DNA of 64,000 bases from Desulfovibrio inopinatus DSM 10711 (GTDB lineage Bacteria > Desulfobacterota > Desulfovibrionia > Desulfovibrionales > Desulfovibrionaceae): positions 1 to 64,000 of the forward strand of contig NZ_AUBP01000027.1 of the NCBI RefSeq assembly GCF_000429305.1, given 5' to 3'. Under the pieces are notes generated by a model. That model saw nothing but the letters and a program-made list of their open reading frames with translations, made no database searches and was not told where the DNA came from. Of this stretch, positions 17,008 through 26,088 are shown in pieces. The translations under genes were made by a program, and so were the position numbers. Position 1 is the stretch's first letter, and each line of letters opens with the position of its first letter.

Positions 17008-17610
17008 ATGCGCGGATGGATTGAATTTGAAACAGCCCGTTTGGTTTTGCGGCAATGGAAAGAGACAGACAAGAAAACATTTGCCGTACTGAATGCCGAT
17101 CCTCGCGTCATGGAATTCTTTCCGGCTCCACTGACGAGAAAAGAAAGTGATGCCGTCGCAGATAAATGCCAGTTGTTTATTGAAGAGCACGGCTGGGGGT
17201 TCTGGGCCGTCGAAGAGAAGAGAACGCATGATTTTTTAGGATTTGTCGGATTGTATATTCCGCGCGCCGATCTCCCGTTTTCACCATGCGTTGAAATCGG
17301 CTGGCGGCTAGCATTTCCATATTGGGGCAAGGGGGTTGCCAGCGAAGCTGCCAAAGGGGCTCTTGCGATTGGGTTTTGCGTGCTCAACCTGAAGGAAATC
17401 GTTTCATTCACTGCATTCCACAATGTGCGATCGCAAGCTGTTATGCGTCGTATTGGTATGCATCGAGTGCCTGGCTCTTTTGCGCATCCCGGTGTTGCTG
17501 TTTCAAGTCCGTTGCGTGAGCATCTTCTTTATCGGTTGGCCGATCGTTCGTGGCGCCAGCAGGAAAACGAAATTCAATTGCCGGTGCACACCTTCGTTTC
17601 ATTTGTATAG
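17008..17610 (+). CDS. GNAT acetyltransferase, RimJ/RimL type
   Basis: A 200-residue N-acetyltransferase. It starts like the RimJ/RimL group (FETARLVLRQW) and has the acetyl-CoA loop region in YWGKGVASEAAKGAL, then FHNVRSQAVMRRIGM. The substrate could be a ribosomal protein N-terminus, an amino acid or a small amine. It is divergent from the tetR gene across a palindromic operator and is probably repressed by it. GAGGTG lies upstream of the ATG. Confidence 0.88.
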   Translation: MRGWIEFETARLVLRQWKETDKKTFAVLNADPRVMEFFPAPLTRKESDAVADKCQLFIEEHGWGFWAVEEKRTHDFLGFVGLYIPRADLPFSPCVEIGWRLAFPYWGKGVASEAAKGALAIGFCVLNLKEIVSFTAFHNVRSQAVMRRIGMHRVPGSFAHPGVAVSSPLREHLLYRLADRSWRQQENEIQLPVHTFVSFV

Positions 17611-17896
17611 TTTCATGTTCTTGTGTTGATAATTAGAGTGAGAATGAGGTGTTTTATACTCTCTGTATTATTCTCCAAGTGTCACTTTGGCATGTTATGT
17701 TTTTTGCTTATGCATAAAATACATAATATTACAGGATGTTGTTTCTATTTTGATTTTATACCTCTGCCGTGCGTTTCGCTATCATGGGTATGACCATCTT
17801 GACGCCTTGAATCCATTAAGAATATCTTCTCCCCAAATATGCCTGTACAAGCGTCTGGTGGTTCCTATTTTACATTTTCAAAAAGGGGTTAGATTC

Positions 17897-19726
17897 TTGA
17901 ATCAATTTTCGATACACTCAAAAGTTCTCATGCTATTTATTCTTTCAGTTGTTGCAACTTCAGCAATATTTGGAATTGGAGTTTATGCATCTTTTCATTT
18001 GATGGATATAGGAGTGGGAGAAGCGCAGCAGGTATTACTTCAAGGGGAGAAAAACAAAATAAAAGTTGCAACGGACTCCTTGGCTGTCGCATTATCCAAA
18101 GCTCTTCACGACATCCCATCAGAAGATGCGAAGGTGGCATTCCTCAGGCAATCAATTCATGATATTTTCTTTGAAAACGACAAGTCAGGGTACTATTTTA
18201 TATATCAAGGAACGACTAATGTTGCCCATCCTGTAAAAGCAACGTTGCAGGGGAAAGATTTATATAATCTCAAAGGGAAAGACGGAGTCTATTCCGTTCG
18301 AGAACTTGCCGATGCTGCGGCCTCTGGTGGAGGATTTGTGTCTTTTTCTTGGGATAAACCTGGGAAGGATGCTCCTGTTCCGAAGCTTGGATACGCCACC
18401 ATGATTTCAGGCTCTCCATATTGGATTGGAACTGGAGTGTATATCGATAATGTCTCCGAAAAAGCTGATGCTATTGCAACACTTATGCGTGAGCAGAGCA
18501 ATATGTCCATCATTGAACAAGCTGTTTTATTTGTGGTACTTTTTATTTTTCTATTGCTCCCAACAAGTTTTTTTATTGCACGCAGTATTGTGCGTCCGAT
18601 CCAAGAAACAACTGAAGCTGCCAAAACCATTGCCGCTGGAAATCTGGATGTACACCTTGATCAAACCGGTGGTGTTGAAGCGAGAAACCTTAAAGATGCA
18701 TTAGCGACGATGGCGGCCTCGTTGCGAAAAATGATCGATTCGTTAAGTTCTAAGGAGCGCGAAGCCTTGAGTAAGGCTCAAGAGGCCGAAGATGCCAGTC
18801 GTGAAGCCCATGAAGCCGTGGCGTTGGCCGAAGCCCGAGCCAATGAAATGGAACGGGCGGCGGATAAGCTCGCTCATGTTGTCGAAATTGTTACTTCGGC
18901 TGCTGAGGAATTATCCGTGCAGATCGATCAATCATATCGAGGAGCGGAAGAACAAGCCAACCGCGTTGACGAAACGGCACAGGCGATGGATCGCATGAAC
19001 AGCATGGTTCTTGAAGTTGCTCGGAATGCAGCCGATGCTGCAAATGCTTCGGATCAGGCGAGAAGCAAGGCTGAAGTCGGCTCTGAAATTGTCGCCCGAG
19101 CTGTAAAGAGCATTGATGAAATTTGCCAACAGTCGCATACTATCAAAAACGATATGGGAACGCTGGGCAAACAGGCCGAAGGCATCGGACAAATTTTGGA
19201 TGTTATTTCCGATATCGCCGATCAAACCAATTTGCTGGCACTCAATGCTGCCATTGAAGCTGCACGGGCTGGCGAAGCCGGACGAGGATTTGCCGTTGTT
19301 GCCGACGAAGTGCGTAAACTCGCCGAAAAAACCATGACGGCCACGAGTGAAGTTGGGAAAGCAATCCGTGGTATTCAGGACGGGACGCAAAAGAACATCA
19401 CACAGGTCGAACAATCGGTGCATACCATTGAACAAGCCACGGAACTAGCTAATAACTCGGGAAATTCGTTGCGGGAAATCGTTGATCTGGTCAGCGCGGC
19501 GACATCACAAGTGCAATCTATTGCTTCGGCGGCAAACGATCAATCGACATCAAGTGAATCCATCAGCAACAGTATTACCGATATCAACCAAATTTCCACA
19601 GAGACGTCGGGCGCGATGCGCGAATCGCATAGTGCGATTCTCGAATTGTCACGCCAGGTCCAAGAATTGCAAAAACTTATTGAAGATATGAAATGCGGTA
19701 GCGCTTACGCCGCATTGTCAGCATAG
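17897..19726 (+). CDS. Methyl-accepting chemotaxis protein with periplasmic Cache domain
   Basis: A 609-residue chemoreceptor: first membrane helix (about 12-32), a periplasmic single-Cache domain of about 150 residues ([29 protein letters not shown]), second helix (about 205-230), HAMP, and a signalling domain with the conserved hairpin tip [19 protein letters not shown]. An ATG-started frame from 17687 adds 70 residues that look non-coding; the TTG at 17897 follows AAAGGGG and begins just before the first helix. No CheR-binding pentapeptide is visible. Confidence 0.9.
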   Translation: MNQFSIHSKVLMLFILSVVATSAIFGIGVYASFHLMDIGVGEAQQVLLQGEKNKIKVATDSLAVALSKALHDIPSEDAKVAFLRQSIHDIFFENDKSGYYFIYQGTTNVAHPVKATLQGKDLYNLKGKDGVYSVRELADAAASGGGFVSFSWDKPGKDAPVPKLGYATMISGSPYWIGTGVYIDNVSEKADAIATLMREQSNMSIIEQAVLFVVLFIFLLLPTSFFIARSIVRPIQETTEAAKTIAAGNLDVHLDQTGGVEARNLKDALATMAASLRKMIDSLSSKEREALSKAQEAEDASREAHEAVALAEARANEMERAADKLAHVVEIVTSAAEELSVQIDQSYRGAEEQANRVDETAQAMDRMNSMVLEVARNAADAANASDQARSKAEVGSEIVARAVKSIDEICQQSHTIKNDMGTLGKQAEGIGQILDVISDIADQTNLLALNAAIEAARAGEAGRGFAVVADEVRKLAEKTMTATSEVGKAIRGIQDGTQKNITQVEQSVHTIEQATELANNSGNSLREIVDLVSAATSQVQSIASAANDQSTSSESISNSITDINQISTETSGAMRESHSAILELSRQVQELQKLIEDMKCGSAYAALSA

Positions 19727-19948
19727 AATCGATCGCGTATCGCTACACACAGGCGTGTGGGTATCGTGTCTGCCCTCGCGCCTGTGCCCACCAAGGCACG
19801 AATTATCCAGTCTGTCGAGTCCTGAAGTCTGTGCTGACAAAACGCGCGCAACGGTATAAAATATTGCGAATCTCCCTCTCGACGGGATCACGTTTGAAAT
19901 AATATTTCGTCGGATGGGAAATCCCTCAGGGGAATGGAGTACATCACT

Positions 19949-20116
19949 ATGGGTATTGTTTTTGGAACAACTGTTGCGGCGGGATTGATTGGGCGATTTG
20001 TCTACAAGAAGACCAAACAAAAAAAAGCGGCACAGCAAACCTTGACTGAAGAAAAAATTGAACAGCAAGAAAATAAGGATGAAAAATCCTCCGTTTCTAA
20101 GGATCAACCCGTATGA
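19949..20116 (+). CDS. Small membrane-anchored protein of unknown function
   Basis: A 55-residue protein: one N-terminal hydrophobic helix (MGIVFGTTVAAGLIGRFVYK) followed by a Lys/Glu/Gln-rich soluble tail. GGAG stands nine bases before the ATG at 19949, which is why that start is preferred to the ATG at 19934. Its stop overlaps the next start (ATGA), so the two genes are coupled. Confidence 0.55.
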   Translation: MGIVFGTTVAAGLIGRFVYKKTKQKKAAQQTLTEEKIEQQENKDEKSSVSKDQPV

Positions 20117-20544
20117 CACCGACGCTTGTCGTGCATATTGCTGCGTGCTCACTTGGGTATCTGCTCTTTGGCTTCGCCTTTTGTGTCGGCTGTGTGTATC
20201 GATATCGCGACCACATTATCAAACATAAAAAACTGAAGTTGACCGACCGATTTCCGTTCAGCTTGCAACAGTTGGATCGGATTTTATTCACAAGCATTTG
20301 TCTTGGGCTGGGATTTCTGACGATTGGTATTCCGACAGGGGTGATGGTGTTGAAAGCACAAAATGGTGTGTTGAACCTCGCGTCCGGTCGTCTCTTGCTT
20401 CCGGTTTCCATATGGTTGTTTTATATGCTTGTGCTCTACCTGCGTTATATTAAAGGCGTTCGGGGGAAAAATCCGGCACGTCTTGCCGCAATCGGTTTTA
20501 CGTGTGCTTTGCTTTCGTTTTTGCTCGAATTGTTTTTGCTCTAA
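20113..20544 (+). CDS. Short HemX/CcsA-like membrane protein
   Basis: A 143-residue protein with about four membrane helices: residues 5-27, 50-75, 90-112 and 122-142. The arrangement and motifs such as LDRILFTSICLGLGFLTIGI resemble a truncated HemX/CcsA-type protein of the cytochrome c assembly superfamily. Haem-binding residues cannot be confirmed and the protein is about half the usual length. It is translationally coupled to the small anchored protein upstream. Confidence 0.55.
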   Translation: MTPTLVVHIAACSLGYLLFGFAFCVGCVYRYRDHIIKHKKLKLTDRFPFSLQQLDRILFTSICLGLGFLTIGIPTGVMVLKAQNGVLNLASGRLLLPVSIWLFYMLVLYLRYIKGVRGKNPARLAAIGFTCALLSFLLELFLL

Positions 20545-20866
20545 CACAAACCGCGCTTTGACATACCTGACACCCTCGTTTGGAGAGGAGAGAGCACCGC
20601 CAAGTGCTCTCCTCGTGGTTGGTCACGCAGAGAAGCTCGTTTCCCCATCCTTGAGACATTATGCATATTTCCCGTCGAGTGATTTCTTTCGATTTGCAAG
20701 CACCCCGTTTTGCGGTATGTGGAGCATCTTCTTGTTGTGTTAATAATAGCATAGTTTACGTCGGGTTCATTTTTGCCTTCCTTCGTCAAACGAATCGGCG
20801 AGAAATGGTCTGACGTATGGAGATGGCTTTGTATTCAACCTTTTTCAACACATGGAGAACGCACCG
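20545..20866. other. Intergenic region with a short GC hairpin
   Basis: No gene is supported. An 8-bp stem, GAGAGCAC (20590-20597) with GTGCTCTC (20604-20611), lies 45 bases after the HemX-like gene and may be a weak terminator, although no T-run follows. The rest presumably carries the DUF169 gene's promoter. Confidence 0.35.
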
Positions 20867-21640
20867 ATGACCTACAAAGAAATGCAAGATGTACTGATGA
20901 AAGAGCTGCGGTTGTACCACTATCCGATAGCGGTCAAGTTTTTCTATGACAACGACGAACTTGAAGCATTCCAAAATGCTGCACCGGAAATTCACACCCC
21001 GGTGAAACCGATGACGTTTTGTCAGTGGGAGATTGCAGCCCGCATGAAAGGGCAAATCGTGTATTCCGACTTGAAAGGTCTGGGGTGCGGCAATGCACAA
21101 TACAGCTTTGGTTGGAAAGAATTGGATGAGGGAGAGATCAAAGGACACGCCAAATATACACGCGACCTTGATCAGGCAGAGCGGTTTGTGAAGTCGAAAG
21201 CGAGACTTGATGAAGGCCTGCTGGGGATTGCTGTGGCACCACTTGGTGCCATTGATGGCCTGTACGAACCGGATACGGTGCATTTCTACTGTGACAATAT
21301 GCAGGCCTATCACTTGGCTGTCGATTACATGGCTGCCACGGATACGCATCCGTTGCGTCCGAGCATTACCATGAATTCTTCGGCTTGTGGTGGTAATGTC
21401 TATACCTTCCGTGAACAAGAATTCAATATGCTCCCAGCGTGCTCCGGAAGTTATAATGCGGGGAAGACCGAACGTGGCGAGATCAACGTCATTATTCCGG
21501 GCAAAAAGTTTCGTGCGACCTTCGATCGGCTGATGGAGCGCATCAATGCCTCCAGTAGTGCCATAACACGTCCCGGCGATGGATTCCCCGGAGCCGATAT
21601 CTGTAAGAATTGTCCGCTTATTGTCTTCAAGAAAAAATAA
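20867..21640 (+). CDS. DUF169 family protein
   Basis: A 257-residue cytoplasmic protein of the DUF169 type: YHYPIAVKFFYDNDEL near the start, a cysteine-bearing MTFCQWEIAARMKG, PSITMNSSACGG in the middle, and a conserved end GADICKNCPLIVF. Several cysteines are spaced as in other members, which are common in anaerobes and methanogens and have no proven function. The ATG at 20867 is preceded by GGAG nine bases upstream; an ATG at 20852 overlaps that site and is less likely. Confidence 0.8.
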   Translation: MTYKEMQDVLMKELRLYHYPIAVKFFYDNDELEAFQNAAPEIHTPVKPMTFCQWEIAARMKGQIVYSDLKGLGCGNAQYSFGWKELDEGEIKGHAKYTRDLDQAERFVKSKARLDEGLLGIAVAPLGAIDGLYEPDTVHFYCDNMQAYHLAVDYMAATDTHPLRPSITMNSSACGGNVYTFREQEFNMLPACSGSYNAGKTERGEINVIIPGKKFRATFDRLMERINASSSAITRPGDGFPGADICKNCPLIVFKKK

Positions 21641-21711
21641 ATGAAGTGATGTCATTTCGCCGCTGGTTGCCCACGTGCAGCCAGCGGCTCAGCGTCCACA
21701 GAAGAGGAAAC

Positions 21712-22605
21712 CTACCGGTTCAACGTAATTTCCTGCTTGAGAAAGTCGATGAAGTGATGGAAATAGGCGGGAAATTGTCGGGCTTTCAGCGTTGCGACAA
21801 AATGATCACGTTTCAATCCAGTGGAACCTATCCGTACTTTTTTCAGACCTCCGGTTTTCAAATACGGCTCCAAGGCCCAGTGCGCCATGACAAAGACTCC
21901 CATCTCCGCGCGGACCATTTCGATGGCTGCTTCGGTTAAAGGAAGAATCGTCGTGCGTGCCGGTGTTACATTGGCAGGCGCGAGAACGAACTGGTAAACG
22001 GAAACCGTTTCTAAAGGTAGTGAATGAATGATGAGGTTTTCGGCTGCAAAATCCTGGGCGGTCACATAGGGTTTGTCCGCCCATGGATGGTTTTTAGCAA
22101 CAACCGCATACATTTCGTCACGAAATAACGGCGTATAGCGTATCGGCATATTCCGGATCGGATCGCTGGTGATAGCAATATCCAAGTCGCCGGAAAGCAG
22201 CTTTTCGAGCGGCTGGTGCGTCGCCTCCATAACGATGCGGAGCGTAACGTTCGGGTAGAGCGTTTGAAACTGACGCATAAGGGCGGGCAGCCAGTGATAG
22301 CTCGTATAGCACTCTGTGCTGATACGAATTTCACCTTCTTCACCATGGATGAGCTTGCGAATGCGGCGTTCGGTATCTTCGATTTTATCGAGGATGTCAT
22401 CGGCGAGCTGAAGAAGTTGTTCCCCGGCTTCTGTGAGGACAAGCTTTTTATTCACCCGCAAAAAAATTTTGGTACCGAGTTGGTACTCGGCTTCCTGTAA
22501 TTGTCGGCTCAGCGCGGATTGCGTCAAATGAAGTCGCGTCGTGGCCTTAGTGAGGCTTCCTTCCTCGGTGATCGCTTGAATAAGGCGCAAATGCCGTATT
22601 TCCAT
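21712..22605 (-). CDS. LysR-type transcriptional regulator
   Basis: A 297-residue regulator with the N-terminal winged helix-turn-helix (MEIRHLRLIQAITEEGSLTK, QSALSRQLQEAE) and a substrate-binding-protein-like effector domain. Its sequence around IRISTECYTSYHWLPAL resembles MetR-type LysR proteins, hinting at a sulfur or methionine-linked effector, but this is only a resemblance. It diverges from a rhodanese gene (155 bases between starts), the likely target. Confidence 0.88.
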   Translation of the reverse strand: MEIRHLRLIQAITEEGSLTKATTRLHLTQSALSRQLQEAEYQLGTKIFLRVNKKLVLTEAGEQLLQLADDILDKIEDTERRIRKLIHGEEGEIRISTECYTSYHWLPALMRQFQTLYPNVTLRIVMEATHQPLEKLLSGDLDIAITSDPIRNMPIRYTPLFRDEMYAVVAKNHPWADKPYVTAQDFAAENLIIHSLPLETVSVYQFVLAPANVTPARTTILPLTEAAIEMVRAEMGVFVMAHWALEPYLKTGGLKKVRIGSTGLKRDHFVATLKARQFPAYFHHFIDFLKQEITLNR

Positions 22606-22761
22606 GACGGTATTGTTTCCTGGTGGGCATGACTGCTTGCGAGGGCATCATGAAAAGAATGCATCATGTTCATTCCATCTTTTCGTTATTCTTCTTTGCC
22701 TGCTGGCGGTACGGTTTTGTCGCATGCACAACACAACCGCGACGTAAGGAGAACCGTCATT

Positions 22762-23157
22762 ATGGAAGAACAAATTCGATTTTATGAGGCAAAACTCGCG
22801 TATGAGATGGATTCTGCCGATCTCGTTGAAATATTGAAAGGAAAAGACTCCGTTGTTGTGATCGATACGCGGCAGGGCGAGGCGTATCATACGGAACATA
22901 TTCCCGGATCGATCAGCTTTCCTCACCGAACCATGGATGCAATATCGACTCAAAATCTGGATCGAAACTGCGTGTACGTCACCTATTGTGATGGTATCGG
23001 ATGCAATGCGTCGACCAAAGGAGCTCTCAAGCTAGCTCGCCTCGGTTTCAGGGTCAAGGAACTGATCGGCGGCTTGGATTGGTGGAAACGAGACGGATAT
23101 ACGACCGACGGAACACATTCCACGAAAGAGGGAGAGGACAGGCGTTGCGCGTGTTGA
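22762..23157 (+). CDS. Single-domain rhodanese
   Basis: A 131-residue cytoplasmic sulfurtransferase-like protein: VVVIDTRQGEAYHTEHIPGS is the rhodanese entry motif, and the active-site loop is CDGIGCNAS (either cysteine could carry the persulfide). The ATG at 22762 follows AAGGAGAAC. It is divergent from the LysR gene and convergent with an exported double rhodanese, so sulfane-sulfur handling is the probable theme. The tail ends in Cys-Ala-Cys. Confidence 0.85.
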   Translation: MEEQIRFYEAKLAYEMDSADLVEILKGKDSVVVIDTRQGEAYHTEHIPGSISFPHRTMDAISTQNLDRNCVYVTYCDGIGCNASTKGALKLARLGFRVKELIGGLDWWKRDGYTTDGTHSTKEGEDRRCAC

Positions 23158-23163
23158 AGTCGT

Positions 23164-23191
23164 CTCGGGGCGGACATGCGCCCGCCCCGAG
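23164..23191. terminator. GC-rich hairpin between convergent rhodanese genes
   Basis: A 10-bp perfect stem CTCGGGGCGG with CCGCCCCGAG and an eight-base loop. The + strand has a T-rich stretch after nine bases; the minus strand has none. Likely a terminator for the + strand gene. Confidence 0.65.
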
Positions 23192-23200
23192 AACATGCAT

Positions 23201-24253
23201 TTATTTTGAAGAAAAGGTATCAATGGGATTTTGTGCAGCTTCAGACCCCATTGACCATTCGTACCATCCGGAATCAAAATTGCTTATGGTATCCCAGCCG
23301 AGCATATACGCGTAGAGAAACGCCATGCTCGATCGCCAACCGGTTCCGCAATAGAAGGCGGTATGGCGATCACCACGAATTCCCTGTTCCTTCCACATGG
23401 CTTCAACCTCTTGAGGCGTTTTGAAGACCCCGTCTTTATCGACATAATATTCCATGGTCCATGGACCTTTTCCCGATTTTCCCCAAACGGCATTATGAAC
23501 GCGGCCTTTGGTGGGGATATACGAGTACGGTGCGGTTTTTCCGTCGAATTCATCACGCGTACGGATGTCCATAAGAACAAAATCCGGTGCGTTACTTTTT
23601 ATTTTCTGGCGGACAAACGGGACATCCACGAGATATTCAGGGTGCAAGGCTGTTTTGGCCCCAAAGTTGGCAACGGGATTGCGAGTCACAGATTCCGTGG
23701 AGACATCGAATCCGGCGGTTTTCCATGCATGCAACCCTCCATTGAGCAGAAACACATGTTCCACACCGGCATAGAGGAGTGTCCAGGCCAGACGCGCCGC
23801 CGCTGTCGGATCCTTGCCATACAGGACAACCGTACTGTTCACGTCGATTCCCATAAATGCGAGTGCAGGAAGCAAAAGGGTGTCCGGGTAGATGTTCCAC
23901 CAGTTTCTTGGCAGCGTGGAATCGGGAGAAAGTCCCTTGGCCTGATCTTCTTCAATCGTTGTGCTACGTCCGAGTTTATCGGCTGGGGTGGATGAACGAG
24001 CGTTGAATTCATCATATTCGATTTCGTCCGTATTAATATGGATTGCCCCCGGAACATGCCCGGCGTCATAGTCTTTCGGGCCGCCCCATGAGACTTCCGC
24101 AATAATTAAACCGGTTTTTTTTTCGGTGATCCATTGGTGCAGTTGTTGTGGTGTGATGAGGATTGAATGCGGGTGGTGCAGCGGCGCTGCGCATACCGTT
24201 GAAGCGAAGAGGATGCAGACAATACTGAGGAATACAGGCATGTGGAATCGCAT
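23201..24253 (-). CDS. Exported thiosulfate sulfurtransferase-like protein (two rhodanese domains)
   Basis: A 350-residue periplasmic protein. A Sec signal peptide (about residues 1-22, ending STVCAA) precedes two rhodanese domains. The first (about 35-185) has KDYDAGHVPGAIHIN but no active cysteine, as is normal for tandem rhodaneses; the second (about 210-345) carries the catalytic Cys in YCGTGWRSSMAF. The long insert SPDSTLPRNWWNIYP is unusual. AAGGAG precedes the start. It is separated from the NapH-like gene by a terminator, so it probably has its own promoter in 24254-24438. Confidence 0.88.
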   Translation of the reverse strand: MRFHMPVFLSIVCILFASTVCAAPLHHPHSILITPQQLHQWITEKKTGLIIAEVSWGGPKDYDAGHVPGAIHINTDEIEYDEFNARSSTPADKLGRSTTIEEDQAKGLSPDSTLPRNWWNIYPDTLLLPALAFMGIDVNSTVVLYGKDPTAAARLAWTLLYAGVEHVFLLNGGLHAWKTAGFDVSTESVTRNPVANFGAKTALHPEYLVDVPFVRQKIKSNAPDFVLMDIRTRDEFDGKTAPYSYIPTKGRVHNAVWGKSGKGPWTMEYYVDKDGVFKTPQEVEAMWKEQGIRGDRHTAFYCGTGWRSSMAFLYAYMLGWDTISNFDSGWYEWSMGSEAAQNPIDTFSSK

Positions 24254-24438
24254 GGAAATCTCCTTTGAGTGAATACCGTCGTCGAGTATTAATACTGAAA
24301 GATATGATGGCGGATGATTATTTTCCGTTTGGGGTTAATCCGGCAGAAATTGGCGATACAACCGGGAGCGTACTTTCAACACTCGGTGTCTCGCTGAGAA
24401 GAGGCATTCGTGAGAGCGTGCAACGGATTTGTTTGAAA

Positions 24439-24470
24439 ACGGGCTGCCGAATGATGTTCGGCAAGCCCGT
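24439..24470 (-). terminator. Terminator of the ModA-like/NapH-like operon
   Basis: On the minus strand, ACGGGCTTGCCGAA pairs with TTCGGCAGCCCGT (one bulged base) around a short loop and is followed by TTTTC. It lies six bases after the NapH-like gene. Confidence 0.8.
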
Positions 24471-24476
24471 GGTCGC

Positions 24477-25235
24477 TTATTGCGTTGTTGTTTGGGTGGA
24501 TGAGGATGTCGTCGTGATTCTTTCAATATGGATTGCATCAACGGGGCATACAGGTTTGCAGGCTCCGCAGTTTGTGCAGTTCTGTTCATGCGGTCGTGTT
24601 TCAAGGTCGCAATGTCGGTTACACTTGCCGCAGTCCGTACAGGATGCATTCATGCTGTAGCCGTAGAAGCTGAATTTTCGAAAAGGCTCCAGAAGGGCTC
24701 CTGTAGGGCACAGGTAACGGCACCAGAAATGTGGAATGAGGATACCCAAAGCCAGTGCGCCAACGACAAAAAATGTTCGAACGAACCATAAGGGAAACGC
24801 ATGTTCGAACGTGAGTGTTGTGGACGGGAAAAATTCGCCGGTACGAATTGGTACTGCCCAGCGGGGATTATGCATAATCCACACAAGATACACAGACGCG
24901 GCGAGCATGCCGTATTTAATATACGACAGCTTCTTGTCCAATGTTTTTCGTATTTTTCCTTTGAGCAGAGCAACACGGCTCAACAATTCCGCAACCATGC
25001 CACCAGGGCAGGCGTGGGAACAGAAGGCACGGCCGAAGATCAAAGCTGAGAGAAGGATGCCTATCCAGGTGATGAGCCAGAGTTTGCGGCCGGGACACTG
25101 GACGACGGGACAGTTTTCACAACTGACATAGGGAACGGCGAACGGACAGCGAAAAATTCCATAGTAGGAGAATGTTCCTAAGAAATAGAGGGAACCGGCC
25201 TGGATAAGACGTCTTGTCCACTGGATATTAGCCAT
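24477..25235 (-). CDS. NapH-like membrane [4Fe-4S] ferredoxin
   Basis: A 252-residue inner-membrane protein with about four helices, a CENCPVVQCP motif after the first helix, the CSHACP and CRYLCP motifs of the NapH/NosR/RdxA group, and two C-terminal ferredoxin clusters, CTDCGKCNRHC and CTNCGACKPVCP. In this family such proteins carry electrons from the quinone pool or cytoplasm across the membrane. It overlaps the end of the ModA-like gene by eight bases, so the two are co-translated. The acceptor is unknown; no nitrate reductase gene is present. Confidence 0.88.
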   Translation of the reverse strand: MANIQWTRRLIQAGSLYFLGTFSYYGIFRCPFAVPYVSCENCPVVQCPGRKLWLITWIGILLSALIFGRAFCSHACPGGMVAELLSRVALLKGKIRKTLDKKLSYIKYGMLAASVYLVWIMHNPRWAVPIRTGEFFPSTTLTFEHAFPLWFVRTFFVVGALALGILIPHFWCRYLCPTGALLEPFRKFSFYGYSMNASCTDCGKCNRHCDLETRPHEQNCTNCGACKPVCPVDAIHIERITTTSSSTQTTTQ

Positions 25236-26088
25236 TGATCACTCCGTACTTCTTCGCGAGCCGTTGTCCTTCGTCGGAAATTGCCGGAATGAAACCCGCT
25301 CGTTCAAAACATGCCTGACCTTTCTCGGAACAAATGAATTGGACAAATTCTTCGGCCATTGTCTTGTCCTTGGCCCATTTCATGACGCCGATGGTAAAAG
25401 GGATTGGCGGTGGCGGGAAAAACGCTTCTGGAATGTCAATGATTTCAAATTGATCTTTATAGCGTGGTAAACGCGTAATACGTAATTCCACCACTGACGC
25501 ATCACACGTACCATTGGCCACATCGGCAATATCGTGTTGTACACAAGAACCAAGCCAGGCGGCATTGGCTTTGGCTTCCGGCAATGTTCCGCTCTTTTTG
25601 AGGAGTCCCATAACAGCCGCACCGCCGGGAGGAGAAGAATCCGGGGAAAATAACGTTTTGACACCGGGACGTTTTAAATCCTCAATGGACGCAATGTCGG
25701 CAGGATTGCCGATAGGCGTCACGATGACGTACTTTGTGAAACACAGCGGCCTATATGAAAGCATTTTCCCTTGTGCTTTGAGCTTTTTGGCAAGCTCCAA
25801 GACCCGTGGGGCAAATACTTCTGTTTGGGCGCTTCCTAAAAGTGATTTTCCCAACGCGCCGGCAAACGCACCAGTGTAGGCGATGGATATACCGGTCTTC
25901 TGCTCCCACGCCTGATTGGCAGGCATGAAGGCTTCGGCCAATCCACCACACGACCAGACTTGCAACGATTGGGCTGCTTTTTCCGACGATGCAGCATGAG
26001 CGGCAGTCGGTACGGCCAGTGTAGCCAAGGCCGCGCCACCACCTTTGAGAAATGCTCGGCGGTTCATTCCTGGTTTGACATCATGCAC
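25228..26088 (-). CDS. TAT-exported substrate-binding protein, ModA/PstS-like
   Basis: A 286-residue periplasmic type 2 binding protein. A twin-arginine signal (NRRAFLKGGGAALATLAV, cut near AHAA) leads into a two-lobe fold with the anion-binding start LQVWSCGGLAEAF and TGAFAGALGKSL, as in molybdate/tungstate or phosphate-binding proteins. TAT export is rare for such proteins and suggests that a cofactor is loaded in the cytoplasm. No ABC permease or ATPase is adjacent, so it may not serve transport. It is co-translated with the NapH-like gene. Confidence 0.8.
   Translation of the reverse strand: MHDVKPGMNRRAFLKGGGAALATLAVPTAAHAASSEKAAQSLQVWSCGGLAEAFMPANQAWEQKTGISIAYTGAFAGALGKSLLGSAQTEVFAPRVLELAKKLKAQGKMLSYRPLCFTKYVIVTPIGNPADIASIEDLKRPGVKTLFSPDSSPPGGAAVMGLLKKSGTLPEAKANAAWLGSCVQHDIADVANGTCDASVVELRITRLPRYKDQFEIIDIPEAFFPPPPIPFTIGVMKWAKDKTMAEEFVQFICSEKGQACFERAGFIPAISDEGQRLAKKYGVING

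Noticed and set aside
17687-17896. N-terminal extension of the Cache chemoreceptor from an ATG at 17687.
   Set aside because: It adds 70 residues unlike any receptor; the TTG at 17897 has a ribosome binding site and starts just before the first membrane helix.
23363-23995. 210-codon + strand frame inside the double rhodanese gene.
   Set aside because: The minus-strand gene has a signal peptide and rhodanese motifs; the opposite frame has neither.
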